The notes beneath the pieces are model-generated. The model did not search any database and had not been told where the DNA came from. It saw only the letters and a list, made by a program, of their open reading frames with translations. DNA of 64,000 bases, taken from assembly GCA_028868995.1 (NCBI GenBank), contig JAGWTH010000014.1, positions 1-64,000 of the forward strand, read 5' to 3'. Each line of letters opens with the position of its first letter. Positions within the stretch are counted from its first letter, which is position 1. Below are positions 31,200 through 39,973 of the stretch, one piece after another. The DNA comes from Burkholderiales bacterium (GTDB lineage: Bacteria; Pseudomonadota; Gammaproteobacteria; Burkholderiales; Burkholderiaceae_C). The translations under genes were made by a program, and so were the position numbers.

Positions 31200-33332
31200 T
31201 CAGTCGCCCTGCCGCTGCGCCTCGCGCAGCAGGCTGTCGGCGGTGAAGGGCATCACGCGCATGCGAATGCCCAGCGCATCGTCGATCGCGTTGGCGATCG
31301 CCGCGGCCGTGGGGCCGATGCTGCACTCGCCCGCGCCCAGCGAGGGGCTGTCGGGGCGGTCGATGAGGTCCACCTCCACCCGCGGCACGTCGGTGAAGCG
31401 CAGGATGGGATAGGAGGCCCAGTCCTGCGAGCGCACGCCCTCGGGCCCCAGGTCCGCGGCCTCGCGCAGCGCCCAGCTCGCGGCCTGGATGGCGCCGCCC
31501 TCGACCTGGTTGCGCGTGCCGTCCGGATGCACCACCAGGCCCACGTCGGCCGCGATCCACAGCCGGCGCACCCGCGCCTGCTCCTGCACCTCGACCTCGG
31601 CGACGACCGCGCAGTACGCCCCGGTGTTCTTGTAGCGGGCAAAGCCCAGGCCGCGGCCGACGCCCACCGCGCGCTCCCCGGGCCGGCCCCAGCCGGCCAT
31701 CCGCGCGGCTTCCTGCAGCACGGCGCGCGCGCGCTCGTCCGCCAGGTGCTCCAGCCGGTACGCGAGGGGGTCGCGCCCGAGCGCGCGGGCGATCTCGTCC
31801 ATCATCGATTCGGCGGCCAGCACGTTCACCTGCGCGCCCAGGCCGCGCAGCGCCGAGACGCGCAGGGGCATCGCCAGCACGCGGTGGTTCAGGACCTCCA
31901 GCCGCGGCACCTCGTACGGTGGCACCGCGTTGCGTTCGGAGCCGCCGCCGACCGCCAGCGCCGCATTCACGGCCATCGTCACCGGCGCGGGCTGCGCGAC
32001 CTGCCAGGCCCCCAGCAGCGCCGGCGTGGCGCCGCGGCCGGGGCGCGTGCCGTGGCCCTGGCTCCAGACCTCCTGCTTCCAGGCGACCAGCCGGCCCGCG
32101 TCATCCACCGCGGCCTCGACGTCCACCGTCATCGCGGGGCCCAGCGGCGCGTTGCCCATCTCCTGCTGCCGCGTCCACTGCACGCGCACCGGCCGGCCGC
32201 CCGCCTGGCGCGCGAGCCAGGCGGCGTCGAAGGCGACGTCGTCGGCGCCGTTGTGGCCGTAGCAGCCCGCGCCTTCCGCGTGCGTGACGGTGACGGAAGC
32301 CTCGGGCAGGCCGAAGGCGAGCGCGAGGTCGCGCCGCAGGTTGAAGATGCCTTGCGAGTGGCTCCACACCTGCAGGCCCTCGGGTGTCCATTGCGCGAGG
32401 GCGCAGGCAAGTCCGATCGACGCATGCTGCAGCCAGGCGCGGCCGTATTCGGCGCGGAACACGCGGGCGCCCGCCGGGGGCGCATCGCCGCGCTGCTGCA
32501 CCACCGTGCTGTCCAGCGGCTGCGATTTCAGCCACTGCGCCACCTCGTGGGGCTGCGGCACTTCGGCGCTGCCCTGCCACAGCGTGGCGAAGGCGACGCG
32601 CTCCGCCGCCTGGGCCAGCGCATGCTGGCTCTCCGCCAGCACGCCGACCAGCAGGCCGTCGCGCACCACGTGCACGACGCCGGCGATGCCCTCCACGCGC
32701 GGCTGCAGGCGCAGCCAGGCAGCCTCGTCCAGCTGCGCGTCCAGTGTGCGCGGGCGGAACACCTGGCCGTGCAGCAGGCCCTCGGGCGCGAGGTCGTGGA
32801 TGAAGCGGAACTCGCCGAAGACCTTCTGCGCGATGTCCTCGCGGCCCCGGGCGCCGAGCGCGGAGGGCCGGCCGGCGCGCGGCACCAGGTGCACCGGATC
32901 CACCTCGGCGTCGAGCAAGGCCGCATCGGCCAGCTCGGCGTAGCCCGCGCATTCGCTGCCGGCGCTGAACAGGCCTGCGGCCAGCGTCACGCTCGCCGCA
33001 GGCACCCCGACGCGCCGCGCAAAGCGCTCGCGGCAGGCCTCCCGCAGGTGCGCCGCAGCCAGGCGCAGCGCCGTGCCGGAATGCTGCACCGACAGGCTGC
33101 CGGAAGTGACCGCCTCGTCGGGGCTCTTGCGCGTCGACGGCGGCACCATCTCGACCCGCCCGGGGTCGACCTGCAACTCCTCCGCAACGATCAACCGCAG
33201 CGCGTGCGAGATGCCCTGGCCGATGTCGACCTTGCCCGGGGTGGCGCGGATGCGCCCGTCGGGCCCGGGCTGCAGCCACTGGCGCAGGCGCGGATGCTTG
33301 CGCAGGCTTTCCGGGACGGCGGCCTGCGTCAT
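31200..33332 (-). CDS. Molybdenum hydroxylase, molybdopterin-binding large subunit
   Basis: A 710-residue xanthine dehydrogenase-family subunit. It resembles IorB-type subunits in starting with a cofactor-binding segment (VDIGQGISHALRLIVAEEL near residue 34) and carrying further segments (HNGADDVAFDAAWLARQAGG near 358; ECSIGPTAAAIANAIDDALG near 673). The late GAGECSIGPTAAAIANA pattern holds the conserved catalytic Glu region. It overlaps the iron-sulphur subunit by four bases (ATGA). No FAD subunit is encoded here, so it is a two-subunit enzyme of the isoquinoline 1-oxidoreductase or nicotinate dehydrogenase type that oxidises a C-H bond with water as oxygen source. Confidence 0.87.
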   Translation of the reverse strand: MTQAAVPESLRKHPRLRQWLQPGPDGRIRATPGKVDIGQGISHALRLIVAEELQVDPGRVEMVPPSTRKSPDEAVTSGSLSVQHSGTALRLAAAHLREACRERFARRVGVPAASVTLAAGLFSAGSECAGYAELADAALLDAEVDPVHLVPRAGRPSALGARGREDIAQKVFGEFRFIHDLAPEGLLHGQVFRPRTLDAQLDEAAWLRLQPRVEGIAGVVHVVRDGLLVGVLAESQHALAQAAERVAFATLWQGSAEVPQPHEVAQWLKSQPLDSTVVQQRGDAPPAGARVFRAEYGRAWLQHASIGLACALAQWTPEGLQVWSHSQGIFNLRRDLALAFGLPEASVTVTHAEGAGCYGHNGADDVAFDAAWLARQAGGRPVRVQWTRQQEMGNAPLGPAMTVDVEAAVDDAGRLVAWKQEVWSQGHGTRPGRGATPALLGAWQVAQPAPVTMAVNAALAVGGGSERNAVPPYEVPRLEVLNHRVLAMPLRVSALRGLGAQVNVLAAESMMDEIARALGRDPLAYRLEHLADERARAVLQEAARMAGWGRPGERAVGVGRGLGFARYKNTGAYCAVVAEVEVQEQARVRRLWIAADVGLVVHPDGTRNQVEGGAIQAASWALREAADLGPEGVRSQDWASYPILRFTDVPRVEVDLIDRPDSPSLGAGECSIGPTAAAIANAIDDALGIRMRVMPFTADSLLREAQRQGD

Positions 33333-33811
33333 GCGCCGGCCGCCTTGCGCACGGCGCGCACCACGCGGTTGTGCACGCCGCAGCGGCACAGGTTGTCGTG
33401 CAGCGCCTGCCGGATCTCGTCCTCGCCGGGATGCGGGTTGCGCTTGAGCAGCGCCGCCGCGCGCATCAGCATGCCGCTGGTGCAGAAGCCGCACTGCAGC
33501 GCCTGCTCCTCGATGAAGGCGGCCTGCAGCGGATGCGGCGCGTCCCGGCTGCCCAGGCCTTCCAGGGTGGTGACGGCGCGGCCGGCGACGGCCTCGACCG
33601 CGGTTTCGCAGGCTCGCACCGCCTCGTCGTCCACCAGCACCGTGCAGCTGCCGCACTGGCCGAGACCGCAGCCCACGCGGGTGGCCTGCAGGCCGCAGGT
33701 GTCGCGCAGGATGCCGGCCAGCGGCTGCGTCGGCTCGGCCCGCACGCGGGTCGCCCGGCCGTTGAGCGTGAACGCGAAGTCGGCGCTCACGTCCTCAGTC
33801 CTGCTTGGCAC
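33329..33811 (-). CDS. Molybdenum hydroxylase, (2Fe-2S) small subunit
   Basis: A 160-residue electron-transfer subunit with two iron-sulphur sites. The N-terminal plant-type cluster uses Cys48, Cys53, Cys56 and Cys68. The C-terminal cluster uses Cys107, Cys110, Cys142 and Cys144 (CGFC...CRCG). Length is normal. The start is taken as GTG 33811, overlapping the Bug gene's end by 17 bases; GTG 33790 is an alternative. It passes electrons from the molybdenum subunit encoded directly downstream. Confidence 0.92.
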   Translation of the reverse strand: MPSRTEDVSADFAFTLNGRATRVRAEPTQPLAGILRDTCGLQATRVGCGLGQCGSCTVLVDDEAVRACETAVEAVAGRAVTTLEGLGSRDAPHPLQAAFIEEQALQCGFCTSGMLMRAAALLKRNPHPGEDEIRQALHDNLCRCGVHNRVVRAVRKAAGA

Positions 33812-34763
33812 CCGAGATCTTCACGATGGTCGCCCACTTCGCGATGTCCTGGTTCAGGTACTTGGTGAACTCCGCGGTGCTCATGGACATCGGCGTGGCG
33901 CCCTGCTTGGCCCACATCTCCTTCACGTCCGGCTGCGCCACGATGCGGCGCACTTCGGCGTTGAGCTTTTCCACGATGGCCTGGGGCGTGCCCTTGGGCG
34001 CCATCAGGCCCAGCCAGATGGTGGCCTCGTAGCCCGGCACCGTCTCGGCCACGGTGGGCAGGTCGCCGTCGCGGGTGGTGCCGGTGGTGGCCAGCGCGCG
34101 CACCTTGCCCTCCTTGGCCAGCGGCGCCATGGTGGTGACCGCGTCGAACATCATGTCGACCTGGCCGCCCAGCACGTCGGTGCGGGCGCCGGAGCTGCCC
34201 TTGTACGGCACGTGCACGATGTTCACGCCGGCCATGTGCTTGAACAGCTCGCCGGCCATGTGGTAGGGCGTGCCCGTGCCGGAGGAGGCATAGGTCAGCT
34301 TGCCCGGCTTGGACTTCGCCAGCGCGATCAGGTCGGCCAGCGTCTTCACCGGCACCTTCGGGTTGACCACCAGCATCAGGTCCGAGTAGTTCACCGGCGC
34401 GATGCCCACGAAGTCGGTCATCAGCTTGAACGGCTTGTGCGGCATCAGGGTCTCGTTGACCGTGTGCGTGTTGGACATCATCAGCAGCGTGTAGCCGTCG
34501 GCCGGCGACTTGGCGACGGCGTCGGTGCCGATCACCGAGCCGGCGCCCGGCTTGTCCTCGACGACGAAGGGCTGCTTGAGCGACTCGGTCAGCCGCTGGG
34601 CGAGGAAGCGCGCGTAGTTGTCCGCCGGGCCGCCGGCGGCGAAGGGCACGACGATCTTCACCGGGTGGCTGGGATAGTCGCTCTGCGCGAAGGCGCCGGC
34701 GGCGGCGCCGGCGGCCAGGACGGCGGCCAGCAGTTTCAGGGCGGGGCGGCGGGCGATGGGCAT
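33795..34763 (-). CDS. Bug-family tripartite tricarboxylate transporter substrate-binding protein (operon A)
   Basis: A 322-residue secreted solute-binding protein. A signal peptide (LKLLAAVLAAGAAAGAFAQS) ends near residue 27. Family patterns are present: YPSHPVKIVVPFAAGGPADNYAR near 30, VVEDKPGAGSVIGTDAVAKSPADGYTLL (two parts) and HVPYKGSSGARTDVLGGQVDMMF (two parts). No TctA/TctB membrane genes are nearby, so it is an orphan Bug protein. AGGAAG precedes the ATG. It probably captures the carboxylate degraded by operon A. Confidence 0.93.
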   Translation of the reverse strand: MPIARRPALKLLAAVLAAGAAAGAFAQSDYPSHPVKIVVPFAAGGPADNYARFLAQRLTESLKQPFVVEDKPGAGSVIGTDAVAKSPADGYTLLMMSNTHTVNETLMPHKPFKLMTDFVGIAPVNYSDLMLVVNPKVPVKTLADLIALAKSKPGKLTYASSGTGTPYHMAGELFKHMAGVNIVHVPYKGSSGARTDVLGGQVDMMFDAVTTMAPLAKEGKVRALATTGTTRDGDLPTVAETVPGYEATIWLGLMAPKGTPQAIVEKLNAEVRRIVAQPDVKEMWAKQGATPMSMSTAEFTKYLNQDIAKWATIVKISGAKQD

Positions 34764-34849
34764 GGTGTCTTCCTCTGGTCTTCCGATGGTGGGTTGGGAC
34801 CCGGCGAACGCTTCTCGCGGCGTGCGACCGGGCACGGGGAGGCGGCGTT

Positions 34850-35722
34850 TCAGGCGAACCGGTTCTCGATCGAGCCGAGGCCGTCGACCTCGATGCGCAC
34901 CACGTCGCCGGAGGCCAGGTAGCGCGGGGGCTTGAAGCCCATGCCCACGCCGGCGGGCGAGCCGGTGGCGATCAGGTCGCCCGGCAGCAGGGTGATGCCG
35001 CGCGAGACGGTCTCGATCAGCGTCGGGATGTCGAAGATCATGTTCTCGGTCCGGGCGTCCTGGCGCAGCTCGCCGTTGACCCAGCAGCGCACGTGGGTGT
35101 GGCGGCCGTCGAGCTCGTCGGCCGTGACGATCCACGGGCCCATGGGGCAGAAGGTGTCGAAGGACTTGCCCATGTCCCACTGCTGGTGGCGCATCTGCAC
35201 GTCGCGCGCGGTCACGTCGTTGACGATCGTGTAGCCGAAGATGTGCTTCATCGCGTCGGCCTGGGAAATGTTCTTGCCGCCGCGGCCGATGACGATGGTC
35301 AGCTCCGCCTCGTAGTCGATCTGCTGCGAGATCGCCGCGCCGGGCAGGGCCACGGTGTCGGTCGGGCCGATCACGGTCTCGGGCACCTTGGTGAAGACGA
35401 TCGGCCACTCCATCACGTTGGCGGAGTTGTCCTTGAAGACGGAGGTCGCCAGCTCCTTGGCATGGGCGTGGTAGTTGCGGCCGACGCACCAGAGGTTGCG
35501 CCGCGGCAGCGGCACGGGCGCCTCCAGCTTCACCGAGGCGAGCGGCAGGGCGGCCGGCTCCAGCGCGGGCAGGGCCTCGCCGCGGGCGGCGGCTTCCACC
35601 AGCGGCAGGGCGCCGCGCTGCGCGGCCTCGGGGGAGAGCCGGAAGGGGGTGACCTGCTGGCCGTCGGGCGAAACCTGCCCGACCTGCCGGCGGCCGCCGG
35701 CGACGAAGGTAGCGATGCGCAA
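34850..35722 (-). CDS. Fumarylacetoacetate hydrolase family protein
   Basis: A 290-residue FAH-fold enzyme. The metal site is seen as DYEAELTIVIGRGGKNI near residue 130 and NDVTARDVQMRHQQWDMGKSFDTFCPMGPW in two parts near 160. The closing GSPAGVGMGFKPP motif lies near 255. These enzymes cleave C-C bonds or decarboxylate beta-keto acids. TTG 35722 is chosen because GGAG lies six bases before it and the family N-terminus MRIATF begins there; no closer ATG exists. First gene of operon A, divergent from the GntR gene. Confidence 0.9.
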   Translation of the reverse strand: MRIATFVAGGRRQVGQVSPDGQQVTPFRLSPEAAQRGALPLVEAAARGEALPALEPAALPLASVKLEAPVPLPRRNLWCVGRNYHAHAKELATSVFKDNSANVMEWPIVFTKVPETVIGPTDTVALPGAAISQQIDYEAELTIVIGRGGKNISQADAMKHIFGYTIVNDVTARDVQMRHQQWDMGKSFDTFCPMGPWIVTADELDGRHTHVRCWVNGELRQDARTENMIFDIPTLIETVSRGITLLPGDLIATGSPAGVGMGFKPPRYLASGDVVRIEVDGLGSIENRFA

Positions 35723-35758
35723 GGGAGTCTCCAGGATGCGGCGATTGGTCGAAGAAAA

Positions 35759-35860
35759 ATACCAATCAATACCAAGTTCGCCGCGATCATAGGCGAATCC
35801 GGCCCGGCGTCCAAGGGCGATGCATCGAGAACCCGGGCGCCGGATTGGTATGATTTGGTT
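35759..35860. promoter_or_regulatory. Candidate GntR operators in the divergent spacer
   Basis: Two mirrored half-site pairs are seen. ATACCAATCAATACCAA (35759-35775) lies before the FAH gene and ATTGGTATGATTTGGTT (35844-35860) before the regulator. Each holds two TTGGT-type units 10 bases apart. TATGAT (35849-35854) could be the -10 box of the regulator gene, so binding there would repress it. Confidence 0.55.
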
Positions 35861-35879
35861 CAACCGACGGAGGGACCTC

Positions 35880-36551
35880 GTGAGCACAGCGGCCAGCCTG
35901 CGCGAATTCATCCTGGCCAGCCTGCGCGCCGGCCGCTGGCGCGCGGGCGACCGCCTGCCGACCGAGCGCGAGCTGTGCGAGCAGTTCGGCATCAGCCGCA
36001 CCAGCGTGCGCCGCGTGCTGCAGGAGCTCAAGGACCTGGGCGCCATCACCCAGACCGTGGGCAGCGGCACCTACGTGACCGAGCGGGCCGCCGCCGCCGT
36101 CAGCGCGCTGGCGTCGGGCGACCCGGTGCGCCAGACCAGCCCCTCCGAGCTGATGGAGGCGCGGCTGGCGCTGGAGCCCGCGATCATCGAGATGGTGATC
36201 GGCAACGCCACCCCGGCGGACTTCGAGCGCATGGACGCCTGCTGCGAGCGCGCCGAGGCGGCCACGACGCTGGAGGAGTTCGAGCACTGGGACGGCATGC
36301 TGCACGAGGTGATCGCCGGGGCCGCGCACAACAGCTTCGTCGCCAACGTGTTCCGGCTGATGAACGAGGTGCGCAGCCAGGGCGAATGGGGCGTGCTGAA
36401 GAAGCGCAGCGTCACGCCCGAACGCCGCCTGCAATACCAGGCCGAGCACCGCCGGCTGGTGCAGGCCCTCAAGAGCCGCGACACGGGGGCGGCGCGCGAG
36501 GCGGCAATGGAGCACCTGCTGCGGGTGCAGAGGAATTTGCTGGGGGCGTGA
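35880..36551 (+). CDS. GntR family (FadR-type) transcriptional regulator
   Basis: A 223-residue regulator. The winged helix reads GDRLPTERELCEQFGISRTSVRRVLQELK in two parts (about residues 22-52). The C-terminal FCD domain has conserved acidic and histidine residues for a metal-bound carboxylate ligand (DGMLHEVIAGAAHNSFV near 137, AEHRRLVQALKSRD near 190). GTG 35880 is preferred, with GGAGGG six bases upstream; ATG 35850 is an alternative. It is divergent from operon A and the operator-like TTGGTAT repeats lie between. It probably senses an organic acid. Confidence 0.88.
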   Translation: MSTAASLREFILASLRAGRWRAGDRLPTERELCEQFGISRTSVRRVLQELKDLGAITQTVGSGTYVTERAAAAVSALASGDPVRQTSPSELMEARLALEPAIIEMVIGNATPADFERMDACCERAEAATTLEEFEHWDGMLHEVIAGAAHNSFVANVFRLMNEVRSQGEWGVLKKRSVTPERRLQYQAEHRRLVQALKSRDTGAAREAAMEHLLRVQRNLLGA

Positions 36552-36704
36552 GGGGCGGCGCCCCGGCGGGCCTCAACCGCGCCGGAACACGCCCGCGACT
36601 CCGGATGGGTTCCGCCCGGCGGGCAGACTGGCGCCGGCATAGCCCCCGCGCGCGGGACGAGCGGATTCGGTGGCACTTTGTCCGGCCACCCGCTGCCTCT
36701 CCAC

Positions 36705-37262
36705 TCAGCCCGCCCGCCGGTATCGAATGGCGACCGCGCCGTTGCGGAGCGGCTTCGCGGAGATCAACTCGAGGCGTCGCGTGGCGGGCAGCCCGCTTTC
36801 ATGCAGGGTTGGGCCGTGGCCGGCTATCCTGGGGTGCACGAGCAGCGTGTACTCGTCGACCAGGTCCAGCCGGTCCAGCTCGGTCGCGAGCTTGCCGCTG
36901 CCGAGGAGCACACCGTCGGGGGTGGCGTCCTTGAGCTCCTGGACGCATGCGCGAAGATTGCCGCCGATGTGGTGCGTGTTGGTCCAGTGGAAGTCCTGGC
37001 GCGTCGAGGACACCACGTACTTCGGCTTGGTCTCCAGCTTGACAGCCCACTCCCGGACTGCCGGCGGCGCCTCCACGTCGCCGCGGCCGACCGCCGGCCA
37101 GTAGCTCTCCATCATCTCGTAGGTGAGGCGACCCCAGAGCATCGCCCCGCTCTCGTCCATGAGGCGGGTGAAGAAGGCATGCGTCTCGTCGTCGGCGATG
37201 CCTTCCCGGTGGTCGACACAGCCGTCCAGCGTGACGTTGATGCAGAAGGTCAGGAGTCCCAT
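36705..37262 (-). CDS. Dihydrofolate reductase family protein (RibD C-terminal-like)
   Basis: A 185-residue protein with the DHFR/RibD-C fold: MGLLTFCINVTLDGCVDH at the start, MLWGRLTYEMMESYWP near residue 41, YVVSSTRQDFHWTNTHHI near 81 and DGVLLGSGKLATEL near 116. Members of this family reduce pteridine or pyrimidine-like substrates with NADPH, but many are uncharacterised. It is read in the same direction as the YciI-like gene 68 bases upstream, and the two probably form an operon. Confidence 0.85.
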   Translation of the reverse strand: MGLLTFCINVTLDGCVDHREGIADDETHAFFTRLMDESGAMLWGRLTYEMMESYWPAVGRGDVEAPPAVREWAVKLETKPKYVVSSTRQDFHWTNTHHIGGNLRACVQELKDATPDGVLLGSGKLATELDRLDLVDEYTLLVHPRIAGHGPTLHESGLPATRRLELISAKPLRNGAVAIRYRRAG

Positions 37263-37330
37263 GATGTCGTCCCTGGAAAAGTGTACTTCTGCTCCTGGCC
37301 GGTTGCGGACGTCTCAGGCTGCCTTCCAGT

Positions 37331-37687
37331 TCACGCTCCCGGTACGGGCAAGCACTCCATGACCTCCACGGCTTCGCCGGGGAAGATCGAAAAATGAGGA
37401 TGTCTCTCGAACAGCTTGGCAGCGGCTTCGTGCGATTCGGCGGCCACGACGACGTACCCACAAATGTTGTTCCGGGCGTCAGCGATCCCGCTGCCTGACA
37501 CGCGTTTCGTTTTCCCGATCGGGCCGCCTGCAACCACGAGCTGGTTCTTGTGGGATTCCATCCAGGCGTGCCACGCCTGGAGGCCGGCGTTCGTTCGCTC
37601 GGTTCGAGCCGATTCGCTAAGCGCGTTCCAACCTGACCGTTCGGTCGCCTCCGGGGTGCCCGTGAAAACCGCGAGAAAGTTCTTCAT
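37331..37687 (-). CDS. YciI-like (YCII/DGPF) protein
   Basis: A 118-residue cytoplasmic protein. It shows the ferredoxin-like layout of YCII-related proteins: MKNFLAVFTG, then LQAWHAWMESHKNQLVVAGGPIG and the closing AAAKLFERHPHFSIFPGEAVEV. AGGAG lies eight bases before the ATG. The family is found next to sigma factors or small enzymes and has no firm function. The DHFR-like gene follows. Confidence 0.85.
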   Translation of the reverse strand: MKNFLAVFTGTPEATERSGWNALSESARTERTNAGLQAWHAWMESHKNQLVVAGGPIGKTKRVSGSGIADARNNICGYVVVAAESHEAAAKLFERHPHFSIFPGEAVEVMECLPVPGA

Positions 37688-37696
37688 GAGGTGCTC

Positions 37697-37846
37697 CTAG
37701 ATCTTGGATGCAGGCCGTGGTCGCGACATTGAGACGCACGCCTGGCCTTCCATGACGAATGAAGCTGCGCGAAATCGACGCGGCGACAGGCCGAGGACGT
37801 AACGAAATGCACGCGCTCGCCGCCGACCGGAATCCCGACGACGGCA
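37697..37846 (-). pseudogene. Possible remnant of an AraC-type HTH domain
   Basis: A minus-strand reading contains ARAFRYVLGLSPRRFRAAS, which matches the ending of AraC-type DNA-binding domains (S/F-R-x-LG-SP-x-FR). The rest of the domain is not recognisable in any frame, and no full regulator is present. It could be decayed or coincidental. Confidence 0.25.
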
Positions 37847-37908
37847 GATCATGGCCGAGACCAGCCCTCGGGTCGAGTTCACGCCCCGACTCAGCGCGAA
37901 CTGGCGCG

Positions 37909-38622
37909 TCACACTCTTACCAGTGATGAAAGAAGCTCCGCCAGTTCCGTGGGGCGATTACTCGCAACCATGTGGCCGGTCGCGATCTCGTGGTAGCGCC
38001 AGGCACTCGACGAGCGTGCGCGTACCGCACATCGCTCCAGCGCGGCCAGCGCGACGTCGGCCGGAGGATTTCGGGTGGCCTTGATGTACGTGCGGGTGAA
38101 CGGGTGATCTTCGATTGGCTTCGCAAGAAAGACCGGTCCGGTCATGGTGGCCATGGGCTGCGGCGAGCGGCGATCCGAAATCCAACGCCCCTCCTCGGGT
38201 GAATCGAAATCGCGCTCCGGCGCTGGCAACTGCCAGGGTTCATTGAGCTGCACAGCCGGCTGCCCGGGTCCACGGACGAATGCGCTGACGCTCTGGCCGC
38301 TGAATTCGGGCACGAACGCATCCAGGTACACCAGGTGCGCCACGCGCTGCGCGATGTGTTCGAGCGCGCCGCTCACGACGAAGCCACCGTACGAAAAGCC
38401 GAGCAGCACGATGTCCTTCAGGTCCTCGTACAGAACGAGATTGACCACGTCGCGCACATGCATGCGCAAGTCGACCATCGGGCTTGTGAGGTGCGCCCGA
38501 TCGCCGATGCCGGTGAGCGATGGCGTGAAGACGTCATGGCCCTGCGCCTGCAATAGTTTGCGGACATGGCGAAAACCATACGCGCCTGTCCAGGCTCCAT
38601 GAACGAGAACGAATGTGGCCAT
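37909..38622 (-). CDS. Alpha/beta hydrolase
   Basis: A 237-residue alpha/beta hydrolase of the esterase type. The oxyanion region is LVHGAWTGAYGFRHV (near residue 6). The nucleophile elbow is GFSYGG (Ser near 75), and the closing histidine is in ATGHMVASNRP (near 219). The start ATG 38622 places the first strand at the usual position; an in-frame ATG 38682 would add 20 residues with a weakly hydrophobic stretch. Related plant-type and bacterial enzymes hydrolyse small esters. Substrate unknown. Confidence 0.85.
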   Translation of the reverse strand: MATFVLVHGAWTGAYGFRHVRKLLQAQGHDVFTPSLTGIGDRAHLTSPMVDLRMHVRDVVNLVLYEDLKDIVLLGFSYGGFVVSGALEHIAQRVAHLVYLDAFVPEFSGQSVSAFVRGPGQPAVQLNEPWQLPAPERDFDSPEEGRWISDRRSPQPMATMTGPVFLAKPIEDHPFTRTYIKATRNPPADVALAALERCAVRARSSSAWRYHEIATGHMVASNRPTELAELLSSLVRV

Positions 38623-38788
38623 TGGAAGCTCTTGAGTTTGCAGCCGAGTCTGGGCGAAGACCGCGCTGGACACAATAGCCACTGGCCCTGAGGCAGCCGT
38701 CGCACGCAGGCAGTGGGACGGCAGAGATCGACCCCCATGCAGGCCTCCCTCGCCACCACCAGCCCGGCTCAGCCCACTTCACTCCCCC

Positions 38789-39955
38789 TCACTTCGCCAG
38801 CGCCCGCATCTCCGCGATCAGGTCCGACTTGCCCTCGAAGCCGATGCCGGGCAGGGGCGGCAGGTCCACGTAGCCATTGCGCACGGCCACGCCGTCGGGG
38901 AAGCCGCCGTAGGGCTGGAAGAGGTCCGGGTAGCTCTCGTTGCCGCCCAGGCCCAGGCCGGCGGCGATCGCCAGCGACATCTGGTGCCCGCCGTGCGGAA
39001 TGCAGCGGCTGGGCGACCAGCCGTAGTCGCGCAGCATGCGCAGGGTGCGCAGGTACTCCACCAGGCCGTAGCTCAGGGCGCAGTCGAACTGCAGCCAGTC
39101 GCGGTCGGGACGCATGCCGCCATGGCGGATCAGGTTGCGCGCGTCCTGCATGGAGAACAGGTTCTCGCCCGTCGCCATCGAGCCCGGGTACACCTCGGCC
39201 AGCTTCGCCTGCAGCTCGTAGTCCAGGGGATCGCCGGCCTCCTCGTACCAGAACAGCGGGTACTGCGACAGCGCGCGCGCGTACTCCACCGCCGTGGGCA
39301 GGTCGAAGCGGCCGTTGGCGTCCACGGCAAGCTGCTGGCCCGGCCCCAGGATCTTCAGCACCGACTCGATGCGGCGGCAGTCCTCCGCCAGCGGCGCGCC
39401 GCCGATCTTCATCTTCACCACCGAGTAGCCGCGTTCGAGGTAGCTGGTCATCTCGCGCTGCAGGCCCTCCACGCCCTTGCCGGGGTAGTAGTAGCCGCCG
39501 GCCGCATAGACGAAGACGCGCGGGTTCGGCGTGCCGTTGCCGTAGCGCTCGGCGAGCAGCTGGTACAGGGGCTTGCCTTCGATCTTGGCCACGGCATCCC
39601 AGATCGCCATGTCGATGGTGCCCACGGCCACCGAGCGCTCGCCGTGGCCGCCGGGCTTCTCGTTGGTCATCATGCAGGCCCAGCACTTGTGCGGGTCCAG
39701 GTTGCCGCCGGCCTCGTCCAGCAGCGATGCGGGGTCCGCCTCCAGCAGCCGCGGCGCGAAGCGCTCGCGGATCAGCCCGCCCTGGCCGTAGCGGCCGTTG
39801 GAGTTGAAGCCGTAGCCGATCACGGGCCGGCCGTCGCGGATCACGTCGGTGACCACCGCGACCAGGCTCAGCGTCATCCTGGAGAAGTCGATGAACGCAT
39901 TGCGGATGTCGGACTGGATCGGGCGGGTGGATTCGAGGAGGTTGACGATCTTCAT
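38789..39955 (-). CDS. tarD: D(-)-tartrate dehydratase, enolase superfamily
   Basis: A 388-residue enzyme that converts D-tartrate to oxaloacetate. I recognise close resemblance to the characterised Bradyrhizobium enzyme across the full length (for example IGYGFNSNGRYGQGGLIRER, KPGGHGERSVAVGTIDMAIW). The Lys183 base is in KMKIGG. Metal ligands are Asp212, Glu238 and Glu264, and the catalytic His is His321 in CIPHGGHQM; all sit one residue before the published numbering. It is the last gene of operon B, following the SDR gene by 18 bases. Confidence 0.95.
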   Translation of the reverse strand: MKIVNLLESTRPIQSDIRNAFIDFSRMTLSLVAVVTDVIRDGRPVIGYGFNSNGRYGQGGLIRERFAPRLLEADPASLLDEAGGNLDPHKCWACMMTNEKPGGHGERSVAVGTIDMAIWDAVAKIEGKPLYQLLAERYGNGTPNPRVFVYAAGGYYYPGKGVEGLQREMTSYLERGYSVVKMKIGGAPLAEDCRRIESVLKILGPGQQLAVDANGRFDLPTAVEYARALSQYPLFWYEEAGDPLDYELQAKLAEVYPGSMATGENLFSMQDARNLIRHGGMRPDRDWLQFDCALSYGLVEYLRTLRMLRDYGWSPSRCIPHGGHQMSLAIAAGLGLGGNESYPDLFQPYGGFPDGVAVRNGYVDLPPLPGIGFEGKSDLIAEMRALAK

Positions 39956-39973
39956 TTGGGGTGCTCGCGGGAT

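Noticed and set aside
30354-34922. Open frame of over 1500 residues on the plus strand
   Set aside because: It runs antisense to five well-supported genes of operon A and its product is an Arg/His/Gln-rich shadow without any motif.
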